Part shown: one piece after another, positions 25,568 to 35,000 of the stretch
Numbering within the stretch: the first letter of the stretch is position 1
Layout of the letters: the number at the start of each line of letters is the position of its first letter
Notes under the pieces: model-generated
Database searches by the model: none
Told to the model about the DNA's origin: nothing
The model's input: the letters and a program-made list of their open reading frames with translations, nothing else
Translations under genes and position numbers: made by a program
Source: Actinomycetes bacterium
GTDB taxonomy: Bacteria > Actinomycetota > Acidimicrobiia > Acidimicrobiales > RAAP-2
Assembly (NCBI GenBank): GCA_021803085.1
Contig: JAJZMD010000202.1
Location: forward strand, 1 to 39,117
Length of the DNA: 39,117 nt
Direction of reading: 5' to 3'

Positions 25568-25621
25568 GGCTCGCCGGTGCGCGGGGACGGCGCGGCAGGG
25601 CTGCAGCTTGCGCCCCGCAGC

Positions 25622-26221
25622 TCAGGGTGACGAGCGCGTCAGCTGGGTGCCGGTGCGGTAGAGGGAGTGCGGGCGCTGGAAGTGCACGGTGCGGTAGTAC
25701 TCGGTCAAGCGGGCGACGAGGCGTTCGGGCTCGGCGTCGAAGAGCACCTTGGCCCCCGTGTCCTTGGCCAGGCGCGCCACCAGCTCGTCGATCATGTCGG
25801 CGACGCCGCCGGTGCCGGTGAGCACGCCGATGAGGCGTCCCTCGTCGTAGGCGATGGCGAACTCGCCCAGCGTCCCCGAGTGGCCACCGATGACGACGAC
25901 GATGTCGGAGGAGCGGATGTTGACCACCTCGCGCCCCATCAAGCCCGATCCGGTGTACACGAGCACGGAGTACCCCTCGACCGGTGAGTCGTAGCGCTCC
26001 ACGTGCTCCTGCTCGGAGAGGGCCGGCGAGATCCCGATCACGAGCCCGCCCTGTGCCGCCGCGCCCCGCACCGCCTCCTGGGGCAGGCCCGGGCACGCGC
26101 CGGTGATGAGGGTGCAGCCCGCCTCGGCGACCGCCCGACCGACGGCGCGTGCACGGGCCGCGATCTCCGGGTCGATGAGCCCGCTGGCCGAGCCCATCAC
26201 GCCGACCACGAGCGGACGCAT
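25622..26221 (-). CDS. LOG/TIGR00725-type SLOG protein
   Basis: A 199-residue Rossmann-type protein of the SLOG superfamily (TIGR00725 branch, sometimes called molybdenum-cofactor carrier-like or lysine-decarboxylase-like). 'VGVMGSASG' gives the N-terminal nucleotide loop and 'GACPGLPQEAVRGAA' the second motif. 'VIGGHSGTLGEFAIAYD' is the family's GGxGTxxE signature. The start at 26221 matches where family members begin; a GTG at 26302 would add 27 residues without a clear ribosome site. It is convergent with the DMT transporter (54 bp between stops). The ligand is unknown; relatives bind nucleotides or act as cytokinin-activating phosphoribohydrolases. Confidence 0.85.
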   Translation of the reverse strand: MRPLVVGVMGSASGLIDPEIAARARAVGRAVAEAGCTLITGACPGLPQEAVRGAAAQGGLVIGISPALSEQEHVERYDSPVEGYSVLVYTGSGLMGREVVNIRSSDIVVVIGGHSGTLGEFAIAYDEGRLIGVLTGTGGVADMIDELVARLAKDTGAKVLFDAEPERLVARLTEYYRTVHFQRPHSLYRTGTQLTRSSP

Positions 26222-26549
26222 GTCTCGATTGATGACGGGCCCGGGCTTCGGCCAACAGGGTCGAACGGCCCGAGGAGAAGGTGGCGTGAGGACGTCCGTC
26301 ACGAGCTACGCGCGCTCGGGAACAACGGCGGCCTCCGGATGTTGAACCAATTGGGTTCCCCAGAGACCACCGAGGGCTCGAGAGAGACACCCTGGAGGGA
26401 GGCAAGGAGGCGTGACCGTCTGGTGACGTCCGGGCACATCCGGTGAGGGAGACCGGCGTCTCGGCGCCGGGCGGCGACAAGGCATGTGGCAGGCGGTCTG
26501 GGTGCGAGCCAGACGCTGCAGCGGCAAGGGGCTCGTAAGGCTCGTCGTC
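26222..26549. other. Intergenic region with an AT-rich inverted repeat
   Basis: No convincing gene. GAACC-AATTG-GGTTC (26344-26358) is a short inverted repeat standing out in a GC-rich background. It lies upstream of the LOG gene on its strand and could be an operator or part of a promoter. The rest looks non-coding and may include decayed upstream sequence of the following pseudogene. Confidence 0.4.
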
Positions 26550-27033
26550 GTGATCCGCAGCCTTGGATGGACCGGACCTACAGTTGAAGAAGGCGCTCGG
26601 TTCCTGCGTTGGAGCGGGACGGGCGCCTTCGTTCGCGATCGGGAGGTGCTCCCCGGACGCGCTGTGGGACGAGATCGCGCCGAGCGAGCGCGTCGGGGTC
26701 TACCGGCGTCTCGGCGACCTGTGACTGTTCCTCCTCGGGGTCTTCCCGGACCACCCTCCGCTTCCGGCGGGCGCAGCCGCCGACCGGCTGCTGCGCCATG
26801 GCGGCGTCCGCCCGGACCACGTCGAGGATCTGGACGCCACCGCGCTGTTCGAGCTCCTCGACGCCACCTGGTACCGGGCGGCAGCCCGACTGGCGGCTGG
26901 CGGGCTCCCGGTGACGGGGACGTTCTCGGTCGTCGGCGAGGTCGCCGACCACTTTCGAGACGCACGGCGGGTGCTCGACGCCGTGACTGACCGCTAGCTG
27001 TTCCCTCTCCGCTCGAGGTCGTTCCCCGGCTGA
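26550..27033 (+). pseudogene. Decayed gene with one frameshift and two in-frame stops
   Basis: Protein-like sequence runs through the region but in a broken frame. From GTG 26550 one frame reads 'SLGWTGPTVEEGARFLRWSG' and 'GAFVRDREVLP'. At the C-run 26651-26654 the sense continues one base later as 'PDALWDEIAPSERVGVYRRL'. TGA (26722-26724) then interrupts 'GDL*LFLLGVFPDHP'. 'EDLDATALFELLDATWYRAA' and 'VVGEVADHFRDARRVLDAV' follow. TAG (26995-26997) splits 'TDR*LFPLRSRSFPG', which ends at TGA 27031-27033. Amino-acid composition and 'LFLxGVFPDH' resemble a soluble actinobacterial hypothetical protein I recall only vaguely. Three lesions argue for a true pseudogene rather than a single sequencing error. 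Confidence 0.7.
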
Positions 27034-27177
27034 CGCCGCCATGCGCGCCTGGGCCGGGACCGCCAGGGCAGCGGACCGCCAGGGCAGCGGACCGCCAGGG
27101 CCCTACTGCGACGTTCAAGTCACGGGGCGAACCTGGGGTCGAAAGCTGCCACCGCGAGCTGCAGTGACGACCTCCGG

Positions 27178-28665
27178 TCACGACGCGGCAGCGGCCCCGT
27201 CCTCCCCCGAGACCTCTTCCAGGCTGCGCCCTGCCGGTTCAGGGATCAGGCGGGTCAACAGGAGACCGGCAGCGGATGCCGCGCCCGCGACGAAGAGCAT
27301 TCCTCGGAGTCCGAAGGCGTTCTGCAACACCGGGACGAGGAACACCCCGATGAATGCTCCGAGCTTTCCGATGCCGGCCGCAGTCCCGTGGCCCGTGGTG
27401 CGGACCTGGGTCGGGAAGACCTCCGAGGGCAGGACGAACGTGGTCGTGTTGGGGCCGAACTCGATGAAGAAGTAGCTGATGCCGAAGACGGCGACGAACG
27501 CCCCGAGCACCGACGTCAGCGGACCGACCGCGCCGAGGGCGATGAACGCGGCCGCCATCACCGCGAAGCCGATGAATTGCAGGCGCCGGTGGCCGATCCG
27601 GTCCATGCGGTGGATCGCCAGGAAGTAGCCGGGGACGGCGAAGACCACGAACAGGGCGAGGCTCAGCGCGAGCTTGTCGATGAGCGTGGCCGACGCGTCC
27701 ACTGCGTGGAGGATCGCCGGGAGCGAGAGGGTGTTGCCGTAGTACGCGTAGTCGAAGACGAACCACGAACCAGCGGTGCCGATCACGAGGCCGAGCATTC
27801 GCCGGTCCCTGAAGAAGTCCCGCAGCGTGAGTCGCGCGGTCGCGGCAGCTTCGTCTGCGGCGGCGCCCCGGCGCCACGCCGAGTGGGCCTGCCTGGCCGC
27901 CCCTCGGGATCCAACGATCCCTTGGGAGAACTGCTCGAGCTGCTTGGCCGCCTCCTCCACCCTGCCTGCCACCCGAGCTTGGAACCTCGGCGACTCGGGC
28001 ATCTTGCTCCGCACGTAGATCACCGACGCTGCAGGGACTGCCCCGAACGCGAGCAGCAGGCGCCAGGTGAGCTCGTGGCTCAGGCCGGAGCCCAAGAGGG
28101 CCATCGCGATCAGAGGGCCCACCACCAGACCCACCGCCTGCATCGAGAAGACCAGCCCGACGAGGCGGCCGCGGTCGCGGCGGTTCGAGTACTCGCTCAT
28201 GAGGACTGCCGAGACCGGGTAGTCGCCGCCGATGCCGAGCCCGAGGATGAGGCGGGAGCCGATGAGGAAGCCGACGTTCGGCGACGATGCGCCCGCGAGC
28301 GCTCCGGCGATCATCAGCACTGCGACGACCAGGTAGATGCGCCGGCGCCCGAAGCGGTCCGCAAGCCGCCCGAACACGAGGGCCCCCACGACAGCCCCCA
28401 GGATCGCCGATCCGCTGACCCAGCTCGTGAGCGCCGTGCTCAAATTCCACTGCGTCTGGACCAGGACCGCCACCGTGGAGATGACGAAGAGGTCGTACGC
28501 GTCCGTGAAGAAGCCCACGCCGGAAACAACAACCGCACGCCGGTGGAACCGGCTGATGGGTGCGTCGTCGAGCAGGCGCTCGATCGACCCGGCGGCGCGG
28601 GGCTGTTCGCCTACCGCATCCGGTCGCGTCGACCTCGCGGTCGATGGTTCATCGATGGTCGTCAT
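27178..28665 (-). CDS. MFS transporter, phosphate:H+ symporter (PHS) type
   Basis: A 495-residue, 12-helix major facilitator. 'VVVSGVGFFTDAYDLFVI' at the first helix, 'LADRFGRRRIYL' (motif A) and 'GLGIGGDYPVSAVLMSEYSN' follow the PHS pattern. So does 'FGPNTTTFVLPSEVFPTQVR', followed by 'TTGHGTAAGIGKLGAFIG'; this resembles the Pho84-like inorganic phosphate symporters. The central loop is long and charged. The start ATG 28665 gives a family-like N-terminus ('MTTIDEPSTARS'). Upstream repeats match a PHO box, independently pointing to phosphate. Other sugar- or organic-acid-type MFS substrates cannot be fully excluded. Confidence 0.88.
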   Translation of the reverse strand: MTTIDEPSTARSTRPDAVGEQPRAAGSIERLLDDAPISRFHRRAVVVSGVGFFTDAYDLFVISTVAVLVQTQWNLSTALTSWVSGSAILGAVVGALVFGRLADRFGRRRIYLVVAVLMIAGALAGASSPNVGFLIGSRLILGLGIGGDYPVSAVLMSEYSNRRDRGRLVGLVFSMQAVGLVVGPLIAMALLGSGLSHELTWRLLLAFGAVPAASVIYVRSKMPESPRFQARVAGRVEEAAKQLEQFSQGIVGSRGAARQAHSAWRRGAAADEAAATARLTLRDFFRDRRMLGLVIGTAGSWFVFDYAYYGNTLSLPAILHAVDASATLIDKLALSLALFVVFAVPGYFLAIHRMDRIGHRRLQFIGFAVMAAAFIALGAVGPLTSVLGAFVAVFGISYFFIEFGPNTTTFVLPSEVFPTQVRTTGHGTAAGIGKLGAFIGVFLVPVLQNAFGLRGMLFVAGAASAAGLLLTRLIPEPAGRSLEEVSGEDGAAAAS

Positions 28666-28705
28666 CGGGCCGGGTGCCACTCTTGCTCGCCCAGGTGACG
28701 GTGGC

Positions 28706-28755
28706 CTTATCGGAAGGTGACCTGGAGGTGAACGCCAGGCGAACACTCTGTGAAC
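28706..28755 (-). promoter_or_regulatory. Predicted PHO box and promoter of the phosphate transporter
   Basis: Read on the minus strand, GTTCACA (28755-28749), GTTCGCC (28744-28738), GTTCACC (28733-28727) and GGTCACC (28722-28716) follow each other at exactly 11-bp intervals. This is the direct-repeat-unit layout and GTTCACC core known for PhoP sites in Streptomyces. A -10-like GATAAG (28711-28706) lies just downstream, so the last repeats cover the -35 region. The ATG is about 40 bp farther. The outermost repeat is also one arm of a perfect 8-bp inverted repeat (TCTGTGAA 28747-28754 with TTCACAGA 28781-28788). Confidence 0.75.
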
Positions 28756-28822
28756 GGCGATCGAAGCGTCGAGGCGTCTCTTCACAGACTCGCAGGCTGG
28801 AAGCGGCCGACCGCGCACGCGG

Positions 28823-28828
28823 TAGCAT
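28823..28828 (+). promoter_or_regulatory. Predicted -10 of the tRNA-Pro gene
   Basis: TAGCAT fits TANNNT and lies 39 bp before the tRNA 5' end, leaving a leader of about 33 bases. No convincing -35 sequence. Confidence 0.35.
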
Positions 28829-28867
28829 GCATGGCCGCCGCTTCCGAACCCGGGTGCAACGTGGCAG

Positions 28868-28945
28868 CGGGCTGTGGCGCAGCTTGGTTAGCGCGCTTGA
28901 CTGGGGGTCAAGAGGTCGCCGGTTCAAATCCGGCCAGCCCGACCA
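28868..28945 (+). tRNA. tRNA-Pro (anticodon GGG)
   Basis: A complete cloverleaf can be folded. The acceptor stem CGGGCTG (28868-28874) pairs with CAGCCCG (28935-28941), followed by discriminator A and an encoded CCA (28943-28945). The anticodon stem CTTGA/TCAAG encloses the loop CTGGGGG, giving anticodon GGG. The T arm contains GGTTCAAATCC. Starting with CGGG is usual for bacterial tRNA-Pro. It reads proline CCC codons, which are frequent at this GC content. Confidence 0.96.
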
Positions 28946-29099
28946 AACAATCTTCAGGGAAGTTGCGACTTCTTGTCCCGAGAAGCCCCCGGGCGTGCAC
29001 AACATCACCCGCTGCCCGGTCGACGGAAAGTGGACCCGGGGGCGGCGCTCGGGTTGTACGCCGAGCATGTCGTGCGGGCCCGGCTCGAACGACTGGCGG

Positions 29100-32000
29100 C
29101 TAGCCGGGGTCGGGGGGGCTGGACGGCGGTTGCCCGGCCTGCTCGAGGCGCATACGCCTGCGGCGGAGCTCGACCGCGAAGAACGCCGCGCCAGCGAGGA
29201 CGACGACGCCACCCGCGGATGCCAGGGCGATGGGCAGCGCGGCCGAAGAGGCGGCCGCGGCCACGACGGGGGGCGGCGATCCATGCGGCGGGGACACGGG
29301 CACTGTGCTGTGCGGGGAGCCGGCGGGCCGTGTGCTGTGGGGGGAGCCGGGCGGCGGTGAGCCGACCGGCGGTGTGCTGTGCGGTGAGCCGACCGGCGGT
29401 GTGCTGTGCGGTGAGCCGACCGGAGGTGTGCCCGAGACGGCGGACGTCACTGCGGCTCTCGGGGTGTACAGCTCTGCACCGGGATCGAGGCTCACCGTCG
29501 GGTGCCCACCGCCCTGTGTGGCCGCCACGTCGCCACCGCCGGCCACCAGCACCTGGCCGTTCGAGAGCCCGGCGATCGCCGCGCCGCTCACGGCTGTCCG
29601 CATCGACCCGGCGGAGCGCCACGAGCCGGCGTCCGGCTCGTACAGCACCGCCGTGCGCGTCGAGCTTCCGTCGCTCTCGCCGCCGGTCACCAGCACCTGG
29701 CCGTCCGGGAGCGTCGAGATCATCGGCATGGTCACCGCTGCCGGCATGCCCGCCGTCGAGCTCCAGATCCCCGTGCTCGGGTTGTAGACGTCGCCGTCGG
29801 CCGCTCCCCCCACCACGAGCACGTCTCCGTTTTGGAGCGCCGTCCCTGCGGCCATCGCCCGCGGCTGGGTCATGAGGCCGGCAGGCGACCAGGTCCCCGA
29901 CGATGGGTCGTAGCGCTCGGCTGTGGCAAGCGGTCCTGTGGCGTCCTCGCCGCCTGCCACGAGAACCTGCCCATTTGGCAGCGAAGCCGCGGCGCCGAAG
30001 GCGTGCGGGGTGGTCATCGAGCCGGTCGTGGTGAACCTCCCAGTGGCGGAGTGGTACACCTCTGCCGTCCGCAGCGGCGAATGGGCCGCACCCACGCCAC
30101 CCCCCACGAGCACGTCTCCGCCTGGGAGCGGCACTGCGAACGCGAACGTCCGCGCTTCGTGCAAGGAGCCGGTCCGGGAGAACGTCCCCGTCTTCGGGTG
30201 GTAGATCTCGGCGGTGCGCAGCGGTCTCCGTGTGGAGCCGTAGCCGCCGACGACCAGCACGTCACCGTTGGCGAGCACGGTCGCAGAGGCGCCGGCCCTG
30301 GCCGTCGAGAGCGACCCCACGGACGACCACCTGCCGTCGGCCGGGTCGTAGACCTCGGCCGAGGAGAGGACCCGCATCCCCGTACCCACCCCGCCGGCCA
30401 CCAGGATGTCACCGTTGTCGAGGGTTGCGGACGCCGGGAACGAGCGCGCGCGCGCCATCGACGCCGTTGCCTTCCAGCTGCCGAGAGGTGGGCCGACCGT
30501 CGGCGCCGCCGCCACTGGCGTCACCGACGTGCCGCCGTTGGCTCCGGACGGGTTCGCGGCTGTCGTCGACGCCGAGGGTGGTTTCGAGGTCGTGGGCGGC
30601 TGGGAGGCTGCTGGCTGGGTCGGGACGAGGACCGCCTTGCCGATGTTCTGGCGAGGCCCGGAGGGTGGCGGCACGGGCGCTGTCGCGGGGGGCAGCGGCT
30701 TGACGAACGCTGCGAGCGTCGCCAGGGTCGGCGAAGGCTGCGCGTGTCCGGTCCCATGACCGCCGGCGCCCTGGCTGCGGTGGCGTACGAGGCTCGCGAG
30801 GCTGGCTGAGACGTGGCCGTTGTAGTCGAAGGTCACCGAGTAGCCGTCGGCCTCGAGCGTCACGCCGCTGCTTGTGATGGAGAACCCGGTCTTGCCGAGG
30901 GTCGCGGAGAACCCGACGGTCCTCCACGCGTAGTTGCACGGGTACGGGAACACTGTGTCCGTGTAGCAGGTCTGCGTGGCGACCCACGCGGAGATTGTGA
31001 GGGAAAGCGAGCCGGAGATGAACGCGCTGAGCTTCGAGGTGGACAGATCGATCTGCACTGTCGCGCTGAGCTCGCCGCCGATCTTCAGTGTCGGCCCGAT
31101 GTTGACCGATCCTGGCCCGAGCTGGGCGCTCCCTGTGAACTGGAACTCGAAGGTGGTCGGCGACGCCTTCAGCACGACCTTGATGGGCCCGATCGAGAGG
31201 CCGTGCAGTGTGATCTTCGAGATTGTGGCTGTGAATGTGATGCTCGGCGGAGAGAGCCCGACTGAGGCGAGGATCGACGTCTTGACGCCGAACAGTGTCG
31301 CTTGGAACCCGATGCTGAGTCCTGCGGGGTAGGTTGTCGGTCCGATCGTCGCGCCCGTCGGGGAGATGTAGAGCGAGGCGTAGTACACCTTGATGAGTGT
31401 CTTCTGGCCGAAGTACTCCAACGGCTCCAGAGCGGGCGTTGTCGAGCCCTTGGTCCCGATGCTGAGCTTCAACAGGAACGGGTCGAGATTGAACGCGAAG
31501 CTGATGGGCGCGCCTTCCTGGTAGCCGGTCGCGTTGGCGACCGACGACGGAAGCGAGGTGATCGTGCCCGAGAGCCCGACGTTCACGAAGGGGAACTCGT
31601 AGGTGATGCCGCCCGCCAGCGACGCGCACTGGACCGTGAGGCCCGAGGCGCCGAAGGCTGTGATCCAGGCTGTTGTTGTGCTGCCGCAGTGTCCCAGCGA
31701 CAGCGACACGCTGATCCCGGTGTCGGAGATCGACAGCTCTCCGGTGAGCGCGACATGGGACGTGCCGCCGACCGCTCCGGGTGAAGGCAGGTCCAGGGTG
31801 GCGGTCAGTCCCAGGCCGAACGTGAAGCTCGTCGGGCTGAGCGTCAGCTGGAGGAACCCTGTGTCGAGGATGAGCTTCGCGCCGTTCGATGTGAAGAGCT
31901 GCGCCCCGCTCCCGAGGTTCACCGAGATTGTCAGCTTGTAGGTGTCGCTCGAGAATGTGGCGGTGCCCGTCGCCTTCAGGGTGGAGCCGGCGGGAATTGT

Positions 32001-35000
32001 GATGCCGATCTTGGCCAGCCCCTTCGCAACTGTCGCCGGGACGGTGACGGCGAGCGCGAAGGTGAGCCCCTGCGCGAGGTCGATCTTCTGGAGCGTCGGG
32101 TCCCCGGTTGTGAACCCCGTCACCTTCTTCGACGCGTAGTACAGGTACGCGAAGCTGCCGTCGCTCCCGAGCCACTTGGAGAGGTTCGCCTCGGCTCCGA
32201 TGATGAACGTCCCGCCGGACTCGAACGCGAGGGTGGCCCGGACCACCAGGCTCCCGCCCGTCGGCATCGTGACCGTGAGTGTCGCTGTCGCCTGCACGTC
32301 GAAGGCGCCCGAAGCCCAGCTGAGCGTCACCGTGGGCGCACCGAGGACGACGTGACCTGTGAGGGCGCTGAAAGAGAGGGCGGCCAGCGTGGCCTTGATC
32401 GAGAAGGTCTTCGCCGTGAGGTCGAAGCAGCCTGTGGCTGTGACGGACTTGGTGTCTGTGCCGAGCGTCATCGCCAGCGAGCCACTCACCGCCAGCCAGA
32501 GGTCGCCGGTCTTCGAGACGCTGCACCCTGCCGGCGGAGCGGCGTTGCCGAGGCCCACCGAGTTGACGGCCAACGTCACCGGTCCTGGTGAGAGCGTGAG
32601 GAGCGGCGACCCGTTCGCACCAGAGGCGGCGAGCGAGAAGGTCACCGAACCGGCGGCGTCGGTGACCGTCCCCGAGAACGACGGCGAGAGGGTCACCCCC
32701 GGGAACGGCGTCCACGCCTTGGTCGCCGCGGCTTTCACCGTGAGCGACCATGTCTTGATCTTCTGGAGCGAACCTGTGACCGAGAGGGACCCGAGTGTGT
32801 CGAGGGACATCGTGGCGGCGACGGAGATGCCCTTGGTGCCGAGGGAGAATGTCACGTTCGACAGCGTGAAAGGCACGCCCGGGAAGGGGGTGATGGGCCC
32901 GGGCACCGAGCCCTTCACTGTGGCGGTGATCGCGCCTGTCGCGGCTCTGACGATCGAGCCGCTCAGTGTGACCACCTGACCGAAGATGGTGAGCTTGCTG
33001 ACCGTCGCCTTTCCTGTGAAGGTCCCGGCTTTGCTCCCGGTGCCGATCGTGAGTGTGAGGGTCACCGGCGCGGGCTGGGCGCCGGGGTCCGGGATGGATC
33101 CCTTGACCGCCAGTCTGAGGGCTGTTGTGCCGTAGGACAGGACGATCGATGTCAGCTTGCCTGTGTCCGGCAGGGACAGGAAGGGGAACCCTGTGCCGCC
33201 GGAAAGGGTGAGGGAGAAGGTGGGCTTCGACCCGGGCGCCCAGTTGGCCTGGAAGTAGATGGCTGCGCCCGAGCCCAGGCTCGAGTCCACCTCGTGGAGG
33301 ATCGCGGCCACCGCCCCTGTCGGGTGGTACACGGCGAACGCGTTGAATCCCTTCGCAAGCGTGACCCTTCCGCCCGAACCCACTGTCGGTGTGCCGGTTG
33401 CGAAGTTCGTGACCGCCCCGGTCGCGTAGGCGAACACTCCCGACAGCGGCACCCCGAGGCCCTTGAATGTCACCTTGCCCGCCACTGCGAGGACGCCTGT
33501 CTCGTCCTGGAAGGTGACCCCGACGGTGGTGCCGATGGCCGAGATCGTGGCGGTGGCGCTTCCCAAGACGCTCAGGCCCGACGCGTTGCCCGTGATCGAA
33601 AGCGAGTTCAGGGTGAGGGTGAGGCCGGTCACCGGGGAGGCCGAGAGCGGTCCGGCTGTGGCGTCGTAGGAGAAGTCGATCCCCCCCGTCCTCAGATCGA
33701 TGGCACCCTTGAACCCTGCGGTGATCCCCGATCCTGTCGCTGCGCTCCCGAAGGCGACCGAGCCTTGTGCGAACAGGGTCGGATCCGTCGGAGACTTCGA
33801 TGTCGAGCCACCCTCACAGGTGGGAACTTCCCCGAAGGCGAGCGCCACGCAGGAGATCTGGAGGACGACCCCGCCGCCCGGGCTCCACGACACGAGGCTC
33901 GTGCCCGCGGTGTGCCCGGTCGGGGGCTTGCCCGCCTGGATGTCGTAGGTGACGACCGCCGAGGAACCGGCGGTTGTGATGGTCACTGTCCCGGTCAATG
34001 TCAGGTTGAACTTCAGCCCTGTGATCGGGCTCCATGTCTTGACCGAGCCGGCTGTCACCTTGAGCGTCCACTTGCCGCGGTTGTAGTTGCCTGTGAGCGT
34101 GAGTGTGAACTGCTTCGTGCCGGCGCCGAGCACGGCCTTGCCCTTGATCGTGAGGCCCGTTGTCGTCGAGAGTGTCAAGGAGATGCCGCTCAGGGCGAGC
34201 CCTGGAACGGGCGAGTAGGAAGCGGTCGCCGGCAGCACTGTCAGCTTGACCGAGCCCTTGATCTTTCCTGTCGTCCCGGTGCCGACTTGGAAGGTGCCGT
34301 GGAGCGCCGACCCGAGGAACGGAAGGTTGAGCAGTGTCAGGGATCCGCTCGCTGTGAACGTTGTGCCGGTCTTCGTGACCGACACGGTGAGTGTGACGTA
34401 GGGGGACGCGGCAGGCGGAGTAGCCGGACCGAGGTGGACCGAGATCGTGGGCGGAGAAGCCGCGAAGCTGACGGTGAGCTGGTAGGTGGCTGAGGTCGCG
34501 ACCGCCGCGTACGGGATGGTCGACGCGGCCACCGTGATGCTCCCGCTCGGGGGTCCGAGTGTGCCGGTCACGGTCGTACCGCTCGCTGTGATCGTGGTCA
34601 GGGCGAAGCAGAGCTTCTCGGTGCTGGAGAGCCCGAGCGAACCCATCGACCAACCCGACGGCAGCGCGAGGGTGCCGCCCGTCAGGCAGACCTGCGGCTT
34701 CCCGGTGCCGCCTTCGGAACCCACGACGTACCCACTCATCGAGGTGCTCGCGAGAGTCTTCCCGAAGAGGTCGAGCGACGCGCCGCTGAACGAGACGGTC
34801 CCTGTGGTCGCGCATGTGCCGCTCACCGAGTCGAGCTTCAAGCTCACCGAGCCGTAGTGCCCTGCGCCGTCGACGGAGAGCGAGAGTGTCTTCTCGGACT
34901 TGGCCGCAGTCCACACGGCTGTGAAGGTCGGTGTCGAGGTGCACGCCGCTCCCGGGGTGAACGTCAACGTCGCTGGTGCAGCGAGCTTCTGGAAGTCGGC

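Noticed and set aside
26722-26724. TGA as a selenocysteine or programmed readthrough codon
   Set aside because: A frameshift and a second stop (TAG) in the same gene make decay the simpler reading; no SECIS-like hairpin noticed.
28868-28945. tRNA-Pro as an integration (att) site of a mobile element
   Set aside because: No integrase gene and no second copy of the tRNA 3' end seen in the window.
28955-28975. GAAGT-TGCG-ACTTC hairpin after the tRNA as a terminator
   Set aside because: Only a 5-bp stem and no T-run; too weak to list as a feature.
29356-29430. Short repeats resembling a CRISPR array
   Set aside because: Head-to-tail copies without spacers and inside a coding frame; no cas genes nearby.
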